Below, piece by piece: positions 45,541 to 53,864 of a DNA stretch of 54,593 nt. This DNA comes from Erysipelotrichaceae bacterium (GTDB taxonomy: Bacteria > Bacillota > Clostridia > TANB77 > CAG-508): NCBI GenBank assembly GCA_021769225.1, contig JAETTH010000006.1, positions 1 to 54,593 on the forward strand, given 5' to 3'. The position numbers and the translations under genes were made by a program. Every line of letters begins with the position of its first letter. Positions within the stretch are counted from its first letter, which is position 1. The notes beneath the pieces are model-generated. The model saw nothing but the letters and a program-made list of their open reading frames with translations, had not been told where the DNA came from and ran no database searches.

Positions 45541-48261
45541 ATGGGACTATTTGACAGTGAAGAAGAAAAAGAAGAAAAGAAAAAAAGCGAATTAGGAGAA
45601 ACAGCAAAAGGAGCTGCCAAAACAGGGCTAAAAGCTATTGGAAATGCTGTATGGAATGCCTTAAAACCATTTTTAATAAAATTAATAATCATACTAGTTG
45701 CCATTTCTTTATTAGCCTCTTGTTTATTTGCTGTTCAATATATTATTGAGGAAACACTAGGCAAAATTGGACAACAGATTTTAGATTTTTTTAAAATTGG
45801 AGACAGAACAAACATCGAAGTCACAGATAATGATGTAGATGAATTAATAAAAATCATCAATAAGATGGGGTATGAGTTAGAAGATTTAAATATGAAAAGT
45901 AACAGTGAAGATACTAAGAAATATTTAAAAGCCTTTCTACAAGCAGAACTTGCAACATATTATCCAAAATTATCAAACAGTGGAATGCAAGGAATTGTTC
46001 GAATTATGAGATCAGATGGAGAAACACAACCATATGAACTAGAATACATGAAAAAAGAAGATTTTGATAAATTAATTCAAAAAGTAAATGAAAGCAATGG
46101 ATTTAATACTTCAGATCGAGAAAGACTAAAAAAAGTATTTACCATGGATGATCAAAGAAAAGTATATGTATCAACATGGAATAGTGTAACAGAAGATGGA
46201 GTAGAAACTTATACGGTATCATCTAAAGCAATCAATTATGCACAAGTAGTAGAAAAATATGCAATGCCAATAGAAGTTCCAATTGCCTTAACTGTTATGA
46301 CACAAAATCCAGAGTATGTATATAACTTCCTAATGAAAGAAGTTATGGGATTAGATCCAAAAACAGGACAGCAATTAGAGGGCGATGAAAAAAGAGAAAT
46401 TATTATTACCATTCAAGATACTTTAACAACCTATACACATAGAAATCACTATATCTGGGATGTAGAATCACAGACAACAACGAGAACAAGACCACATGTC
46501 TATACAAGACCAAGCATTAATGATCCATGGAAGTTACATATGACTTATTCAGAAGATGTAAAAGGACCAGTGATAGAAACTGCTGCTACAGATGAAACCG
46601 GTTTATACAAAGAAATCATAACAAAAACATTAAAATCTACACCACAAATCACAAGAGCAAATACTTGGATGATGTATCAAACTGTAGAATATACGGCGAC
46701 ACCTAAAACAACAGTAGATGAACAGACAAATACAGTATCTGAGGAGAACTACCCAGAAGGATTACCAAGCCCAGTAAGACAATCAGAAGATCACCATACT
46801 GCTGCACAACCACCAAGTGAAAGCTCAAAGTGGACAAGTGCAACGGTAAATGAAGTAAATGTTCATATTGATTACTATTTAAAAAACTTAAGAAGATATG
46901 ATTATGATCAAGTTGATACAACAGTTTGGAGCGAAGGAATTCTTACCATTGATAAAGAAAAAATAGATCAAAAGGCAAAAGAGATTATAGCACAATGGGA
47001 TGTAGAATATGAAGTTCCAGATATGCCAGGTGCAAATAATGCATTCTCGGTAGGTCCAATTTTAGAAGATGGACCAGAATGGTTCTTCGAGCTATTATCT
47101 GGTTCGAGGACACAAAAACAAAGAGAAATCTTCAAATACTTATTATATCTATATACAGGAGAAGATTATGGTGTAACAGAGTTGGATTATAGTATATTCC
47201 AAGATTTAGATTTAACAATAATGACTAATGATATTATTGTAGATACAACAAAATCAGAAGCCAAATATGTTGTTACAGACTTAGAAACATTACAAAAAAT
47301 GATTAAAAAATGTTTCAAAGGAGATGTCCGTAAAAATCTATTAGCAGAGGCTCAAGTTTTTCTAGACATACAAAAAGAATATAACGTAAATGCTGTATTT
47401 GCTATAGCAGTTGCAGTTCAAGAGTCATCTGCTGGAACTAACTGGGCATTAATTGATGAAAGTACATATAATATGTATAGCATACAAGGAGAATATAAAG
47501 GACAAAGTTATACTGATTCAAATGGAACTTCGTGGCGTAAATACGGAAGTTTTGAAACTGCGATTTGGGATTTTGGTGATTTAATTGCCAATACAGGTCC
47601 ATATTTTAGAGATGGAAATGATAGCGTATCTTCTATTGGAAACAAATATTGTGTACCACCAGAAAATTGGATAAAAGGTGTTTTAAGCATCATGAAAAAT
47701 ATGTATTCTGTAGTCGGAATATCAGTAGGAGCTGGAAATGGACAATTAAGTGGTGAAAATGGAGACGGATATTGGTCTACCTATACAAGAGGGGATAATG
47801 TATATAAGCTATATTATCAAAACTGGCCAAGTTCAAGCAATGAATGGGGCTATGGAAATGAAGCCGGATTATGTCATGCAGCAGCAGTAGCAACTGTACT
47901 TTCTGGATATGGACGAGATATGACACCAGCAGACACTGCTAGTGTAGCAGGAGGAGTAGGTGGAAATTATGGCAATTTGGGAGAAAGAAGAATGAGTGTT
48001 AATCGATCACAAATTGTTAGTTACATTCAAGATGGAATACCAATTATGGTTTATATAGGACCAAACAGAGAATTATTAAGTAGTTCTTACCACTTTGTAG
48101 TATTGTTAGATGTAGATGAAACTGGAGAAAATGTATTTGTAGCAAATCCATGGTACATACCAGACGGTAATGGAGGACAAAGAGGTGGAGGATGGATGTC
48201 ATTAGATTTTGTACTTAGCATACTTAATGGTAGTGAACCAATTCGATATATCTTACCATAG
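45541..48261 (+). CDS. T4SS-linked cell-wall hydrolase: lysozyme-like domain plus C39-like peptidase domain
   Basis: 906 residues. An acidic/basic cytoplasmic start, one membrane helix (about 40-65), then ~500 residues of extracytoplasmic sequence without a recognised family. Next is a lysozyme-like glucosaminidase/transglycosylase-type domain (about 595-715) with IAVAVQESSAGTNWAL (candidate catalytic Glu). The C-terminal C39-like papain-fold domain (about 745-906) has C778 in GLCHAAAVATVLSGYG, H851 in YHFVVLLDVD and N869 in VANPWY. It fills the VirB1/CwlT role of opening peptidoglycan for the secretion machine; the second domain is C39-like rather than the usual NlpC/P60 or CHAP. GAGGTG precedes the ATG. 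Confidence 0.82.
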   Translation: MGLFDSEEEKEEKKKSELGETAKGAAKTGLKAIGNAVWNALKPFLIKLIIILVAISLLASCLFAVQYIIEETLGKIGQQILDFFKIGDRTNIEVTDNDVDELIKIINKMGYELEDLNMKSNSEDTKKYLKAFLQAELATYYPKLSNSGMQGIVRIMRSDGETQPYELEYMKKEDFDKLIQKVNESNGFNTSDRERLKKVFTMDDQRKVYVSTWNSVTEDGVETYTVSSKAINYAQVVEKYAMPIEVPIALTVMTQNPEYVYNFLMKEVMGLDPKTGQQLEGDEKREIIITIQDTLTTYTHRNHYIWDVESQTTTRTRPHVYTRPSINDPWKLHMTYSEDVKGPVIETAATDETGLYKEIITKTLKSTPQITRANTWMMYQTVEYTATPKTTVDEQTNTVSEENYPEGLPSPVRQSEDHHTAAQPPSESSKWTSATVNEVNVHIDYYLKNLRRYDYDQVDTTVWSEGILTIDKEKIDQKAKEIIAQWDVEYEVPDMPGANNAFSVGPILEDGPEWFFELLSGSRTQKQREIFKYLLYLYTGEDYGVTELDYSIFQDLDLTIMTNDIIVDTTKSEAKYVVTDLETLQKMIKKCFKGDVRKNLLAEAQVFLDIQKEYNVNAVFAIAVAVQESSAGTNWALIDESTYNMYSIQGEYKGQSYTDSNGTSWRKYGSFETAIWDFGDLIANTGPYFRDGNDSVSSIGNKYCVPPENWIKGVLSIMKNMYSVVGISVGAGNGQLSGENGDGYWSTYTRGDNVYKLYYQNWPSSSNEWGYGNEAGLCHAAAVATVLSGYGRDMTPADTASVAGGVGGNYGNLGERRMSVNRSQIVSYIQDGIPIMVYIGPNRELLSSSYHFVVLLDVDETGENVFVANPWYIPDGNGGQRGGGWMSLDFVLSILNGSEPIRYILP

Positions 48262-48275
48262 AAAGTAGGGAGAAA

Positions 48276-49442
48276 ATGGATAGTAAAAAGTTAAAGGCGA
48301 TAATTATTATTATTTTTATACTTATTATTATTTCTATTATAGGACTTGTGTTACTCTTAACATTAAAAAAGCAAAAAGAAGATCCACAAAATATAGGCTT
48401 AGCACCAGAATTTATTGAAAATTATATGGAAGAAAATCCAAGTTTAGTAACACAAAACTCAACCAAGACAATGTTCTATAGTGTACAAAATTGTATTACA
48501 AATGTAGAAGAAGTAACAGCAAGTGAAGTATATTTAGTAGAATCTTATCAGATTAATAAAACCTATGGAGAAATGTATATTGCTTATGCATTAGTAGAGG
48601 GAAAAGACTCTTATTATATCATTAACATAGATAATACAAATAAAGCTTTTGAAATACAGAAAATCGAAAAAAATTTGTATGAGAAAATGAGAGCTGGTCA
48701 AATAGAGCAGCAGTATTTAGAAAAAAAGGAGATTAAACAAACTGCTGATAATGAATTTTCTTTATTTAAAGTAACAGATTCTAATATGTCGGAAGTTTAT
48801 CTAAATCGAATTAATAGTTTAATCCTTTATGCACCTGAAACTTTATACAATCAATTAGATGAAGAATATAAAAAAGAGAGATTTCATAGTCAGTACTCAG
48901 AATTTGTAGAATATTGCAATTTAAAAAAAGAACAAATAGAAACAAGTAGTATTACTAGTTATCAAACAGAAAAAGTAGAGGATAAAAAACAATATGTTTG
49001 CAACGATAATTATAATAATATCTATAAAATCATAGAGCAAGATACCATAAACTATACGGTAATGTTAGATAACTATACAATAAAGACAGCGGAGTTTAAA
49101 CAAAAATATGAAGCATCAGAAAATAAAATAAAAGCGGTTACTAATCTAGATCAATTTATTAGAATGGTCAATGGAAAAGATTATAAAAATTTATACCAAC
49201 TATTAGATGATACTTTTAAACAAAATAATTTTTCTACAGAGCAGGCATTTGTAAGTTATATGGAGCAAAACTTTTTCGACTACAATATTCCATCGTTGCA
49301 AAATGTAGAGGAAAATAGCAACAATACTTTTGTATATACGATTACAATAAAAGATAAAGATTCAACTTCTGCAAGAAGTATGAATAAAACAGTAGTAATT
49401 CGAATTTTAGAGGATACTAACTTTGTCATGTCATTTAATTAG
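48276..49442 (+). CDS. Second bitopic NTF2-like protein of the T4SS operon
   Basis: 388 residues: one membrane helix (about 7-31), then two extracytoplasmic domains. The C-terminal one (DQFIRMVNGKDYKNLYQLLDDTFKQNNF..., about 285-388) has the same pattern as the NTF2-like domain of the protein at 44555: a helix with FxxxxNxxxYxxLYxLL, an F-containing helix, then beta strands with YTIxI. The central part is unrecognised. Together the two may form the VirB8-type ring. It starts 14 bp after the hydrolase gene. Confidence 0.6.
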   Translation: MDSKKLKAIIIIIFILIIISIIGLVLLLTLKKQKEDPQNIGLAPEFIENYMEENPSLVTQNSTKTMFYSVQNCITNVEEVTASEVYLVESYQINKTYGEMYIAYALVEGKDSYYIINIDNTNKAFEIQKIEKNLYEKMRAGQIEQQYLEKKEIKQTADNEFSLFKVTDSNMSEVYLNRINSLILYAPETLYNQLDEEYKKERFHSQYSEFVEYCNLKKEQIETSSITSYQTEKVEDKKQYVCNDNYNNIYKIIEQDTINYTVMLDNYTIKTAEFKQKYEASENKIKAVTNLDQFIRMVNGKDYKNLYQLLDDTFKQNNFSTEQAFVSYMEQNFFDYNIPSLQNVEENSNNTFVYTITIKDKDSTSARSMNKTVVIRILEDTNFVMSFN

Positions 49443-49455
49443 GTAGGAGGCTGCT

Positions 49456-50718
49456 ATGGAAAAAGAAGAAAAAGAGCTATTAGAAAAATTAAGAAATTTA
49501 AAAGAAGAAATATCACAAGATTTTGATTCAAATTTAGTTCAGATAGAAGATATTATCTATAATGGAACAGTAGAGCTAATTCCAAAAGATGAGAAAAAAG
49601 AACCTCTAGAAAAAGAACTATATGTTTTAATAAAACGAGTAAAAGATGAAAGAGAATATGAGATTTATTTAGATGGTGAATTAATTGCAAGTCAAAATGA
49701 AGATGGAATTTTAAAGTTTAATGAGGTACTAGAGAGATATTCTAATAAAGAAGTAATCTTTTCAAGGTTATTAGATAGTGAAAATAAAATTTCACTATCT
49801 AAGTTAGAAGAAAAAGCAAAAGAAGAACAAAACAAAAAAGAGAAAGTAAAGCAAGAGGACAAGCAAGAAGAGACGGAAGAACAGGTAATTGAAAAAACTG
49901 CACAAACAATGGGAGTCGATCTAGAAGAGATTCAATCTTGTACCAAAATTGACCCAACTACAAAAGTAACGAATAAAACGAACTTTAATTCTATGTTTAA
50001 AGAGTTAATTGGTAAAGAAGCAGATGATTGTAAAAATATCATTGTAGCATATATGAGAGATGACTCCAATCCAGAAGGAAGCTTTGTGTTCTTAAAAGAG
50101 ATGAAAGATGGTAGGTATCTACTAATGGAATCTATTGAAAAAGTACCAGGAACAACTACGGAAGAACAGGTGAAACAGATTAACGAAGATGGCTCAGAAT
50201 TAGAAGAAAGGACAGTAAAAGGATTAGTAATTCCAAAGAAAAATAAGTCACAGGTATTCAATGAAAATAACAATTATGGATTTTCGATTGAAGTAGGGCC
50301 ATCTGGAAAGATCCAATTAAACTATGTATCGAATATTCTAGGTAAGAAAGAAGATAGAATCCAAATTGGAATTGAGAGTACTTCACAAAAACCAGTAGAT
50401 TATCAAGTAAAAGAATATATGGCACAAGATAGTGATGAGTTAAAAAAAGAAGCAGCTAAGATGGAACAAATGCAAGGGAATAATATGGATAATGGAACAG
50501 TAAATTTAGATGTGCAAGCAGATATAACAGAAGAAGTAAAACAGGCAGCATTAGAAGTATATGATAACTTATCCTCTCAAGAGTTAAATGAATTTATTAT
50601 AGAGCAAATTGAGCAAAGGCAAATCCAAATTTCAGAGCAAGAAAAAGAGAATCTTGCTGAAGAAATAAGAAGTCAAGTAGAAGATGAAGCAAGAATAACA
50701 AGAGAAAGAAATTTTTAA
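49456..50718 (+). CDS. Charged cytoplasmic protein of the T4SS operon, family not recognised
   Basis: 420 residues, no signal or membrane helix. There are N-terminal helices, a small beta-rich domain (about 30-105), a Lys/Glu coiled-coil linker (110-150), a second alpha/beta domain (about 155-320) with DSNPEGSFVFLKEM and NNYGFSIEVGPSGKIQLNYV, and a Gln/Glu-rich helical tail. Operon position suggests a cytoplasmic accessory: substrate adaptor, chaperone or ATPase regulator. No catalytic motif is visible. GTAGGAGG precedes the ATG. It is the last gene before a promoter-bearing spacer. Confidence 0.55.
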   Translation: MEKEEKELLEKLRNLKEEISQDFDSNLVQIEDIIYNGTVELIPKDEKKEPLEKELYVLIKRVKDEREYEIYLDGELIASQNEDGILKFNEVLERYSNKEVIFSRLLDSENKISLSKLEEKAKEEQNKKEKVKQEDKQEETEEQVIEKTAQTMGVDLEEIQSCTKIDPTTKVTNKTNFNSMFKELIGKEADDCKNIIVAYMRDDSNPEGSFVFLKEMKDGRYLLMESIEKVPGTTTEEQVKQINEDGSELEERTVKGLVIPKKNKSQVFNENNNYGFSIEVGPSGKIQLNYVSNILGKKEDRIQIGIESTSQKPVDYQVKEYMAQDSDELKKEAAKMEQMQGNNMDNGTVNLDVQADITEEVKQAALEVYDNLSSQELNEFIIEQIEQRQIQISEQEKENLAEEIRSQVEDEARITRERNF

Positions 50719-50739
50719 TAAATTTTAAAAAATTTGTAT

Positions 50740-50797
50740 AACCTCGTAAAATATGGGTAGACTAAAAATAGTTACTATATTTTTAGGAGGTTTTTTT
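50740..50797 (+). promoter_or_regulatory. Promoter and ribosome-site hairpin of the CAP-domain gene
   Basis: TAAAAT (50747-50752) has a weak TTTAAA at -35. AACCTC (50740-50745) is complementary to the ribosome site GAGGTT (50787-50792), which is followed by T7 and the ATG at 50798. Only RNA from upstream would carry both arms. Confidence 0.4.
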
Positions 50798-51556
50798 ATG
50801 AAAAACAAAAGCAAAAGAATTCTAGGTATTATTTTATTTATTTTTCTCAATCTTATGATTCTTACTCTTTTTTATAATAATTCAAATCCGACTTTAGCAA
50901 TGCAGCATTATCAAGAAGTGAATTTTTCAACTGGATTTGTAACTGCATCTGCATTAAATGTTAGACAAGGTCCAGGAACAAACTTTAAAATTATTGATAA
51001 AGTATATAAAAACACATATATTCGTGTATTTGCTAAAATTGGAAATTGGTATGTGGTACAATTAGATAATGACACAATCGGAGCAGTTAGTAGTGATTAT
51101 GTAAGACCAATTTACCCTTCTACTGGAAATGGAGGAGCAAGTGAAGATAATAGTGGACAAGAAAATCAAAATTTAACAGAAGAGGAGAAAAAGGTTCTTT
51201 ATTTAATTAATCAAGAAAGAACAAAAAATGGTCTGTCTGCGCTTAAAATAGATGATGAGGTACAAAATGTAGCAAGAACAAAGGCATTAGACATGGTAAA
51301 AAATAATTATTTTTCTCACAACTCTCCAACTTATGGTACACCATTTGAAATGTTAAAGCATTTTGGAGTAAGCTATAAAACAGCAGGAGAAAATATTGCT
51401 GGAAATTCAAAGGCAGAATCAGCTGTTACAGCATGGATGAATTCAGAAGGACATAGAAAAAATATTTTAAATAGTTCTTATGATTATACAGGAATAGGAA
51501 TTGCCAATAGTCCAAAGTATGGAAAAATTTATGTTCAAATGTTTATCAAAAAGTAA
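50798..51556 (+). CDS. Secreted SH3-CAP domain protein (YkwD-like)
   Basis: Start ATG 50798 after AGGAGG; longer frames read through the ribosome site. 252 residues: signal peptide (about 8-33), a bacterial SH3 domain (about 48-105: TASALNVRQGPGTNFKIIDKV), a Gly/Ser/Asn linker, and a CAP/SCP domain (about 128-252) with LINQERTKNGLSALKID, DMVKNNYFSHNSP and GHRKNILNSSYDYTGIGI. SH3 domains bind wall peptides; the CAP function in bacteria is unclear. Confidence 0.92.
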   Translation: MKNKSKRILGIILFIFLNLMILTLFYNNSNPTLAMQHYQEVNFSTGFVTASALNVRQGPGTNFKIIDKVYKNTYIRVFAKIGNWYVVQLDNDTIGAVSSDYVRPIYPSTGNGGASEDNSGQENQNLTEEEKKVLYLINQERTKNGLSALKIDDEVQNVARTKALDMVKNNYFSHNSPTYGTPFEMLKHFGVSYKTAGENIAGNSKAESAVTAWMNSEGHRKNILNSSYDYTGIGIANSPKYGKIYVQMFIKK

Positions 51557-51566
51557 TAAAGTAATA

Positions 51567-51607
51567 AAAAATCACCGATTAAAATACAATTTAAAAGGTG
51601 ATTTTTT
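51567..51607 (+). promoter_or_regulatory. Terminator-like hairpin containing the ribosome site of the carboxypeptidase gene
   Basis: AAAAATCACC (51567-51576) pairs over 10-11 bp with GGTGATTTTTT (51597-51607); the 3' arm is both the T-rich tail and the ribosome site of the ATG at 51609. It can terminate or occlude read-through from the CAP gene. TAAAAT at 51580-51585 in the loop is a possible -10. Confidence 0.55.
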
Positions 51608-51608
51608 T

Positions 51609-52865
51609 ATGAAAAAAATAAGAAAAGCAAAAATAATTTATATATTGTTAATAATAATAATCGTGTTTTCAAATTTTTATATTGTTTTAGCAGATGACGA
51701 AGAAGAGGAAGAAGAAATTGAATTTAATTGGGAAGAAGAAATAATACAGACAGCAGCAAAAAGTTCTAATGAGCCTAAAATTAATTCAAGAGCTGCTATT
51801 GTATTTGATCGAAACTCAAAAAAAGTTATTTATGAAAAAAATAGTAATCAGAAAAGAGCAATGGCATCAACAACTAAGATTATGACATCTTTAATCGTTA
51901 TTGAAAAAGCAAAATTATCAGATGTTGTAACAATTTCGAAAAAAGCAGCAGGAACAGGAGGATCAAGGCTAGGTTTAAAAACAGGAGATAAAGTAACAGT
52001 AAGAGATTTACTTTATGGATTAATGTTACGTTCTGGAAATGATAGTGCAGTTGCTTTAGCTGAATATGTGGGAGGTAGTATAAGTGGATTTGCAGATCTT
52101 ATGAATCAAAAAGCAAAAGAATTAAACCTAAATAGTACAAATTTTGTAACTCCTCATGGATTAGATGACAATAACCACTATACAACAGCCTACGAACTTG
52201 CTAGACTTACAGATTATGCATTACAAAATAAAACTTTTTGTAATATTGTGGCAACTAAAAATTGTACCATAACGATTAATGGCTGTGCAAAATCTTTGAA
52301 TAATACAAATGAATTGTTAGGTAATTTAAATGGGGTTTATGGTGTAAAGACCGGATTTACAAATAATGCAGGGAGATGTTTAGTTACATCAATCAAAAGG
52401 GGAGATCTCGATTTAATTTGTGTAGTATTGGGAGCAGATACCAAAAAACAGAGAACGCAAGACAGTATACAATTAATTGAATATTCTTTTAAGAATTATG
52501 AAATGGTCGATTTACAATCTAAAATAAAAAAAGAATTTGCAGAATTTAAAGAGCAAATAGAAAAGAAAATTTTTGTAAACAAAGGAAAAGAAAAGCAAGT
52601 AGAGATATCGTTAGAACAATTAGAAAATAGCAAAATTCCACTTCAAAAAGGGTTAAAAGATACAGTCTATGTAAAATTTGATTGTAATCAATATTATGAA
52701 GCTCCCTTAGAAGCCAATAAAGAAATTGGAAAGATGGAAATATATATTAATAATCAGAAAGAAATAGAGTTAAAAATTTATAATCAAAATGAAATAGAAA
52801 AAAAGACAATAAAAGATTATTTTTTAGAATTATTAGAAAGTTATAAAAGACTAAGTATAAATTAA
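51609..52865 (+). CDS. dacF: D-alanyl-D-alanine carboxypeptidase (PBP5/DacF family)
   Basis: Start ATG 51609 after AAAGGTGAT; an upstream frame overlaps the CAP gene and is rejected. 418 residues: signal peptide (about 8-28), an acidic stretch, then the S11 peptidase domain with S87-T-T-K90, S142-G-N144 and K247-T-G249, all intact. A C-terminal beta domain (about 310-395) and a short amphipathic tail anchor it at the membrane. It trims stem peptides of peptidoglycan. It follows the CAP gene and the wall-opening T4SS genes. Confidence 0.95.
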   Translation: MKKIRKAKIIYILLIIIIVFSNFYIVLADDEEEEEEIEFNWEEEIIQTAAKSSNEPKINSRAAIVFDRNSKKVIYEKNSNQKRAMASTTKIMTSLIVIEKAKLSDVVTISKKAAGTGGSRLGLKTGDKVTVRDLLYGLMLRSGNDSAVALAEYVGGSISGFADLMNQKAKELNLNSTNFVTPHGLDDNNHYTTAYELARLTDYALQNKTFCNIVATKNCTITINGCAKSLNNTNELLGNLNGVYGVKTGFTNNAGRCLVTSIKRGDLDLICVVLGADTKKQRTQDSIQLIEYSFKNYEMVDLQSKIKKEFAEFKEQIEKKIFVNKGKEKQVEISLEQLENSKIPLQKGLKDTVYVKFDCNQYYEAPLEANKEIGKMEIYINNQKEIELKIYNQNEIEKKTIKDYFLELLESYKRLSIN

Positions 52866-52925
52866 ATAATAAAAATTGGTATTATTTAAAAAAAATTGAA
52901 AATAATAAATAATAAAACAAAATAG

Positions 52926-52959
52926 AAAACAATGGGAAATAAAAATCTCATTGTTTTAC
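52926..52959. terminator. Bidirectional terminator: dacF end / tRNA-Cys end
   Basis: AAAACAATGGGA pairs with TCTCATTGTTTT. It serves the plus-strand gene and the minus-strand tRNA, and is nearly identical to the one at 54213-54249. Confidence 0.8.
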
Positions 52960-52966
52960 TTTTGAT

Positions 52967-53040
52967 TGGAGGCGCTACTCAGATTCGAACTGAGGATCAG
53001 AGCTTTGCAGGCTCGTGCCTTACCACTTGGCTATAGCGCC
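52967..53040 (-). tRNA. trnC: tRNA-Cys (anticodon GCA)
   Basis: The minus strand folds as a full cloverleaf: acceptor GGCGCTA/TAGCGCC, D-loop AGCCAAGTGGTAAGGC, anticodon loop CTGCAAA, T-loop GTTCGAATC. It has discriminator T and an encoded CCA. Confidence 0.97.
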
Positions 53041-53114
53041 ATTTCATAATATATACTATATGAATTTTTTTGAAAATAGTACCTGTAGAAGAAAAGAAAA
53101 AAGAAAAGTAATTC

Positions 53115-53133
53115 TAGTCGACTACTTTCGACA
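53115..53133 (-). promoter_or_regulatory. Spo0A box-like site with adjacent palindrome
   Basis: TTCGACA (53127-53133) is the reverse complement of the 0A-box core TGTCGAA (context TTTTGTCGAAA). The palindrome TAGTCGACTA lies beside it at 53115-53124. It sits ~150 bp before the small gene at 53286. Confidence 0.45.
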
Positions 53134-53285
53134 AAATTATTGCATTTAAAGTGTTAAAATAAAATTAATCGATAATATAATAGCATATAATAGTTTACAA
53201 AAGATAAATTCGTAATTTTTTCAAAATATAAAAGATGAAAAAAGCCATTACCTATAGATTAGTAAAAGCAAAAGGAGGGATTATT

Positions 53286-53483
53286 TTGTTAGACTATTAT
53301 AGCAGAAGTATACAAGAACTAAAAGAGATGTTGAAGATAAAAGAAATTACAAAAGAAGACTGGGAACAATATAAGACAGGAAAACCTCTATGGGGAGCAG
53401 ATAATCTGATGTGGGTTTTTGCCCAAACAGAAGATTGGGAATACTTTACTCAAAAGGTAAAAGAAGAAATGGAAGGAAAATAG
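53286..53483 (+). CDS. Small hypothetical protein, 65 residues
   Basis: The best start is TTG 53286, 7 nt after AAAGGAGGG (53271-53279); an ATG at 53235 lacks a ribosome site. It is a charged helical peptide with IQELKEMLKIKEITKEDWEQY and a Trp-rich end (LWGADNLMWVFAQTEDWEYF). There is no signal or membrane segment and the family is not recognised. A 0A-box-like site upstream and the abrB neighbour hint at transition-state control. Confidence 0.65.
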   Translation: MLDYYSRSIQELKEMLKIKEITKEDWEQYKTGKPLWGADNLMWVFAQTEDWEYFTQKVKEEMEGK

Positions 53484-53489
53484 TGATAT

Positions 53490-53527
53490 AAAAAATATAG
53501 CAAGAATTATCTTGCTATATTTTTTAT
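53490..53527. terminator. Bidirectional terminator between the 65-residue gene and abrB
   Basis: AAAAATATAGCAAG pairs with CTTGCTATATTTTT. Confidence 0.88.
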
Positions 53528-53746
53528 ACAATCATGGCAAATTTGTTTTTCTTTAAAAGAAACTAAATTTTTAGTTGAGCCACAAAACATACAAGTATTT
53601 TCTTCCTTTTTTAGAACAATAGAATTTCTGTCAATGTAAATGTCCAGTGTGTCATCTTCCAAGATATTAAGTTTGTTTCTAAGTTCAATTGGAATTACAA
53701 TTCTTCCGAGTTCATCAACTTTTCTTTTTACTCCAGTATTTTTCAA
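53507..53746 (-). CDS. abrB: AbrB-family transition-state regulator with C-terminal zinc motif
   Basis: 79 residues; TTG start after a GGGGG ribosome site. Residues 1-48 form the swapped-hairpin AbrB DNA-binding domain (GVKRKVDELGRIVIPIELRN, DTLDIYID). Residues 53-74 add CMFCGSTK...CHDC, a four-Cys zinc-binding tail found in clostridial AbrB. It represses post-exponential genes before Spo0A~P rises. It is divergent from the HTH gene at 53865; the AT-rich spacer contains inverted and direct repeats that could be operators. Confidence 0.9.
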   Translation of the reverse strand: MKNTGVKRKVDELGRIVIPIELRNKLNILEDDTLDIYIDRNSIVLKKEENTCMFCGSTKNLVSFKEKQICHDCIKNIAR

Positions 53747-53841
53747 TATTCTACCCCCTACAATATAAGTTTACTTATTAATCGTTAACTATATAATATA
53801 TAAATGATAAAATGATAAATGTCAATATAGTAAATTACTGT

Positions 53842-53847
53842 TATAAT
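53842..53847 (+). promoter_or_regulatory. -10 element of the HTH regulator gene
   Basis: TATAAT, with no good -35. It lies in the abrB-HTH divergent spacer. Confidence 0.4.
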
Positions 53848-53864
53848 AAAAATGGTGGTAGAAA

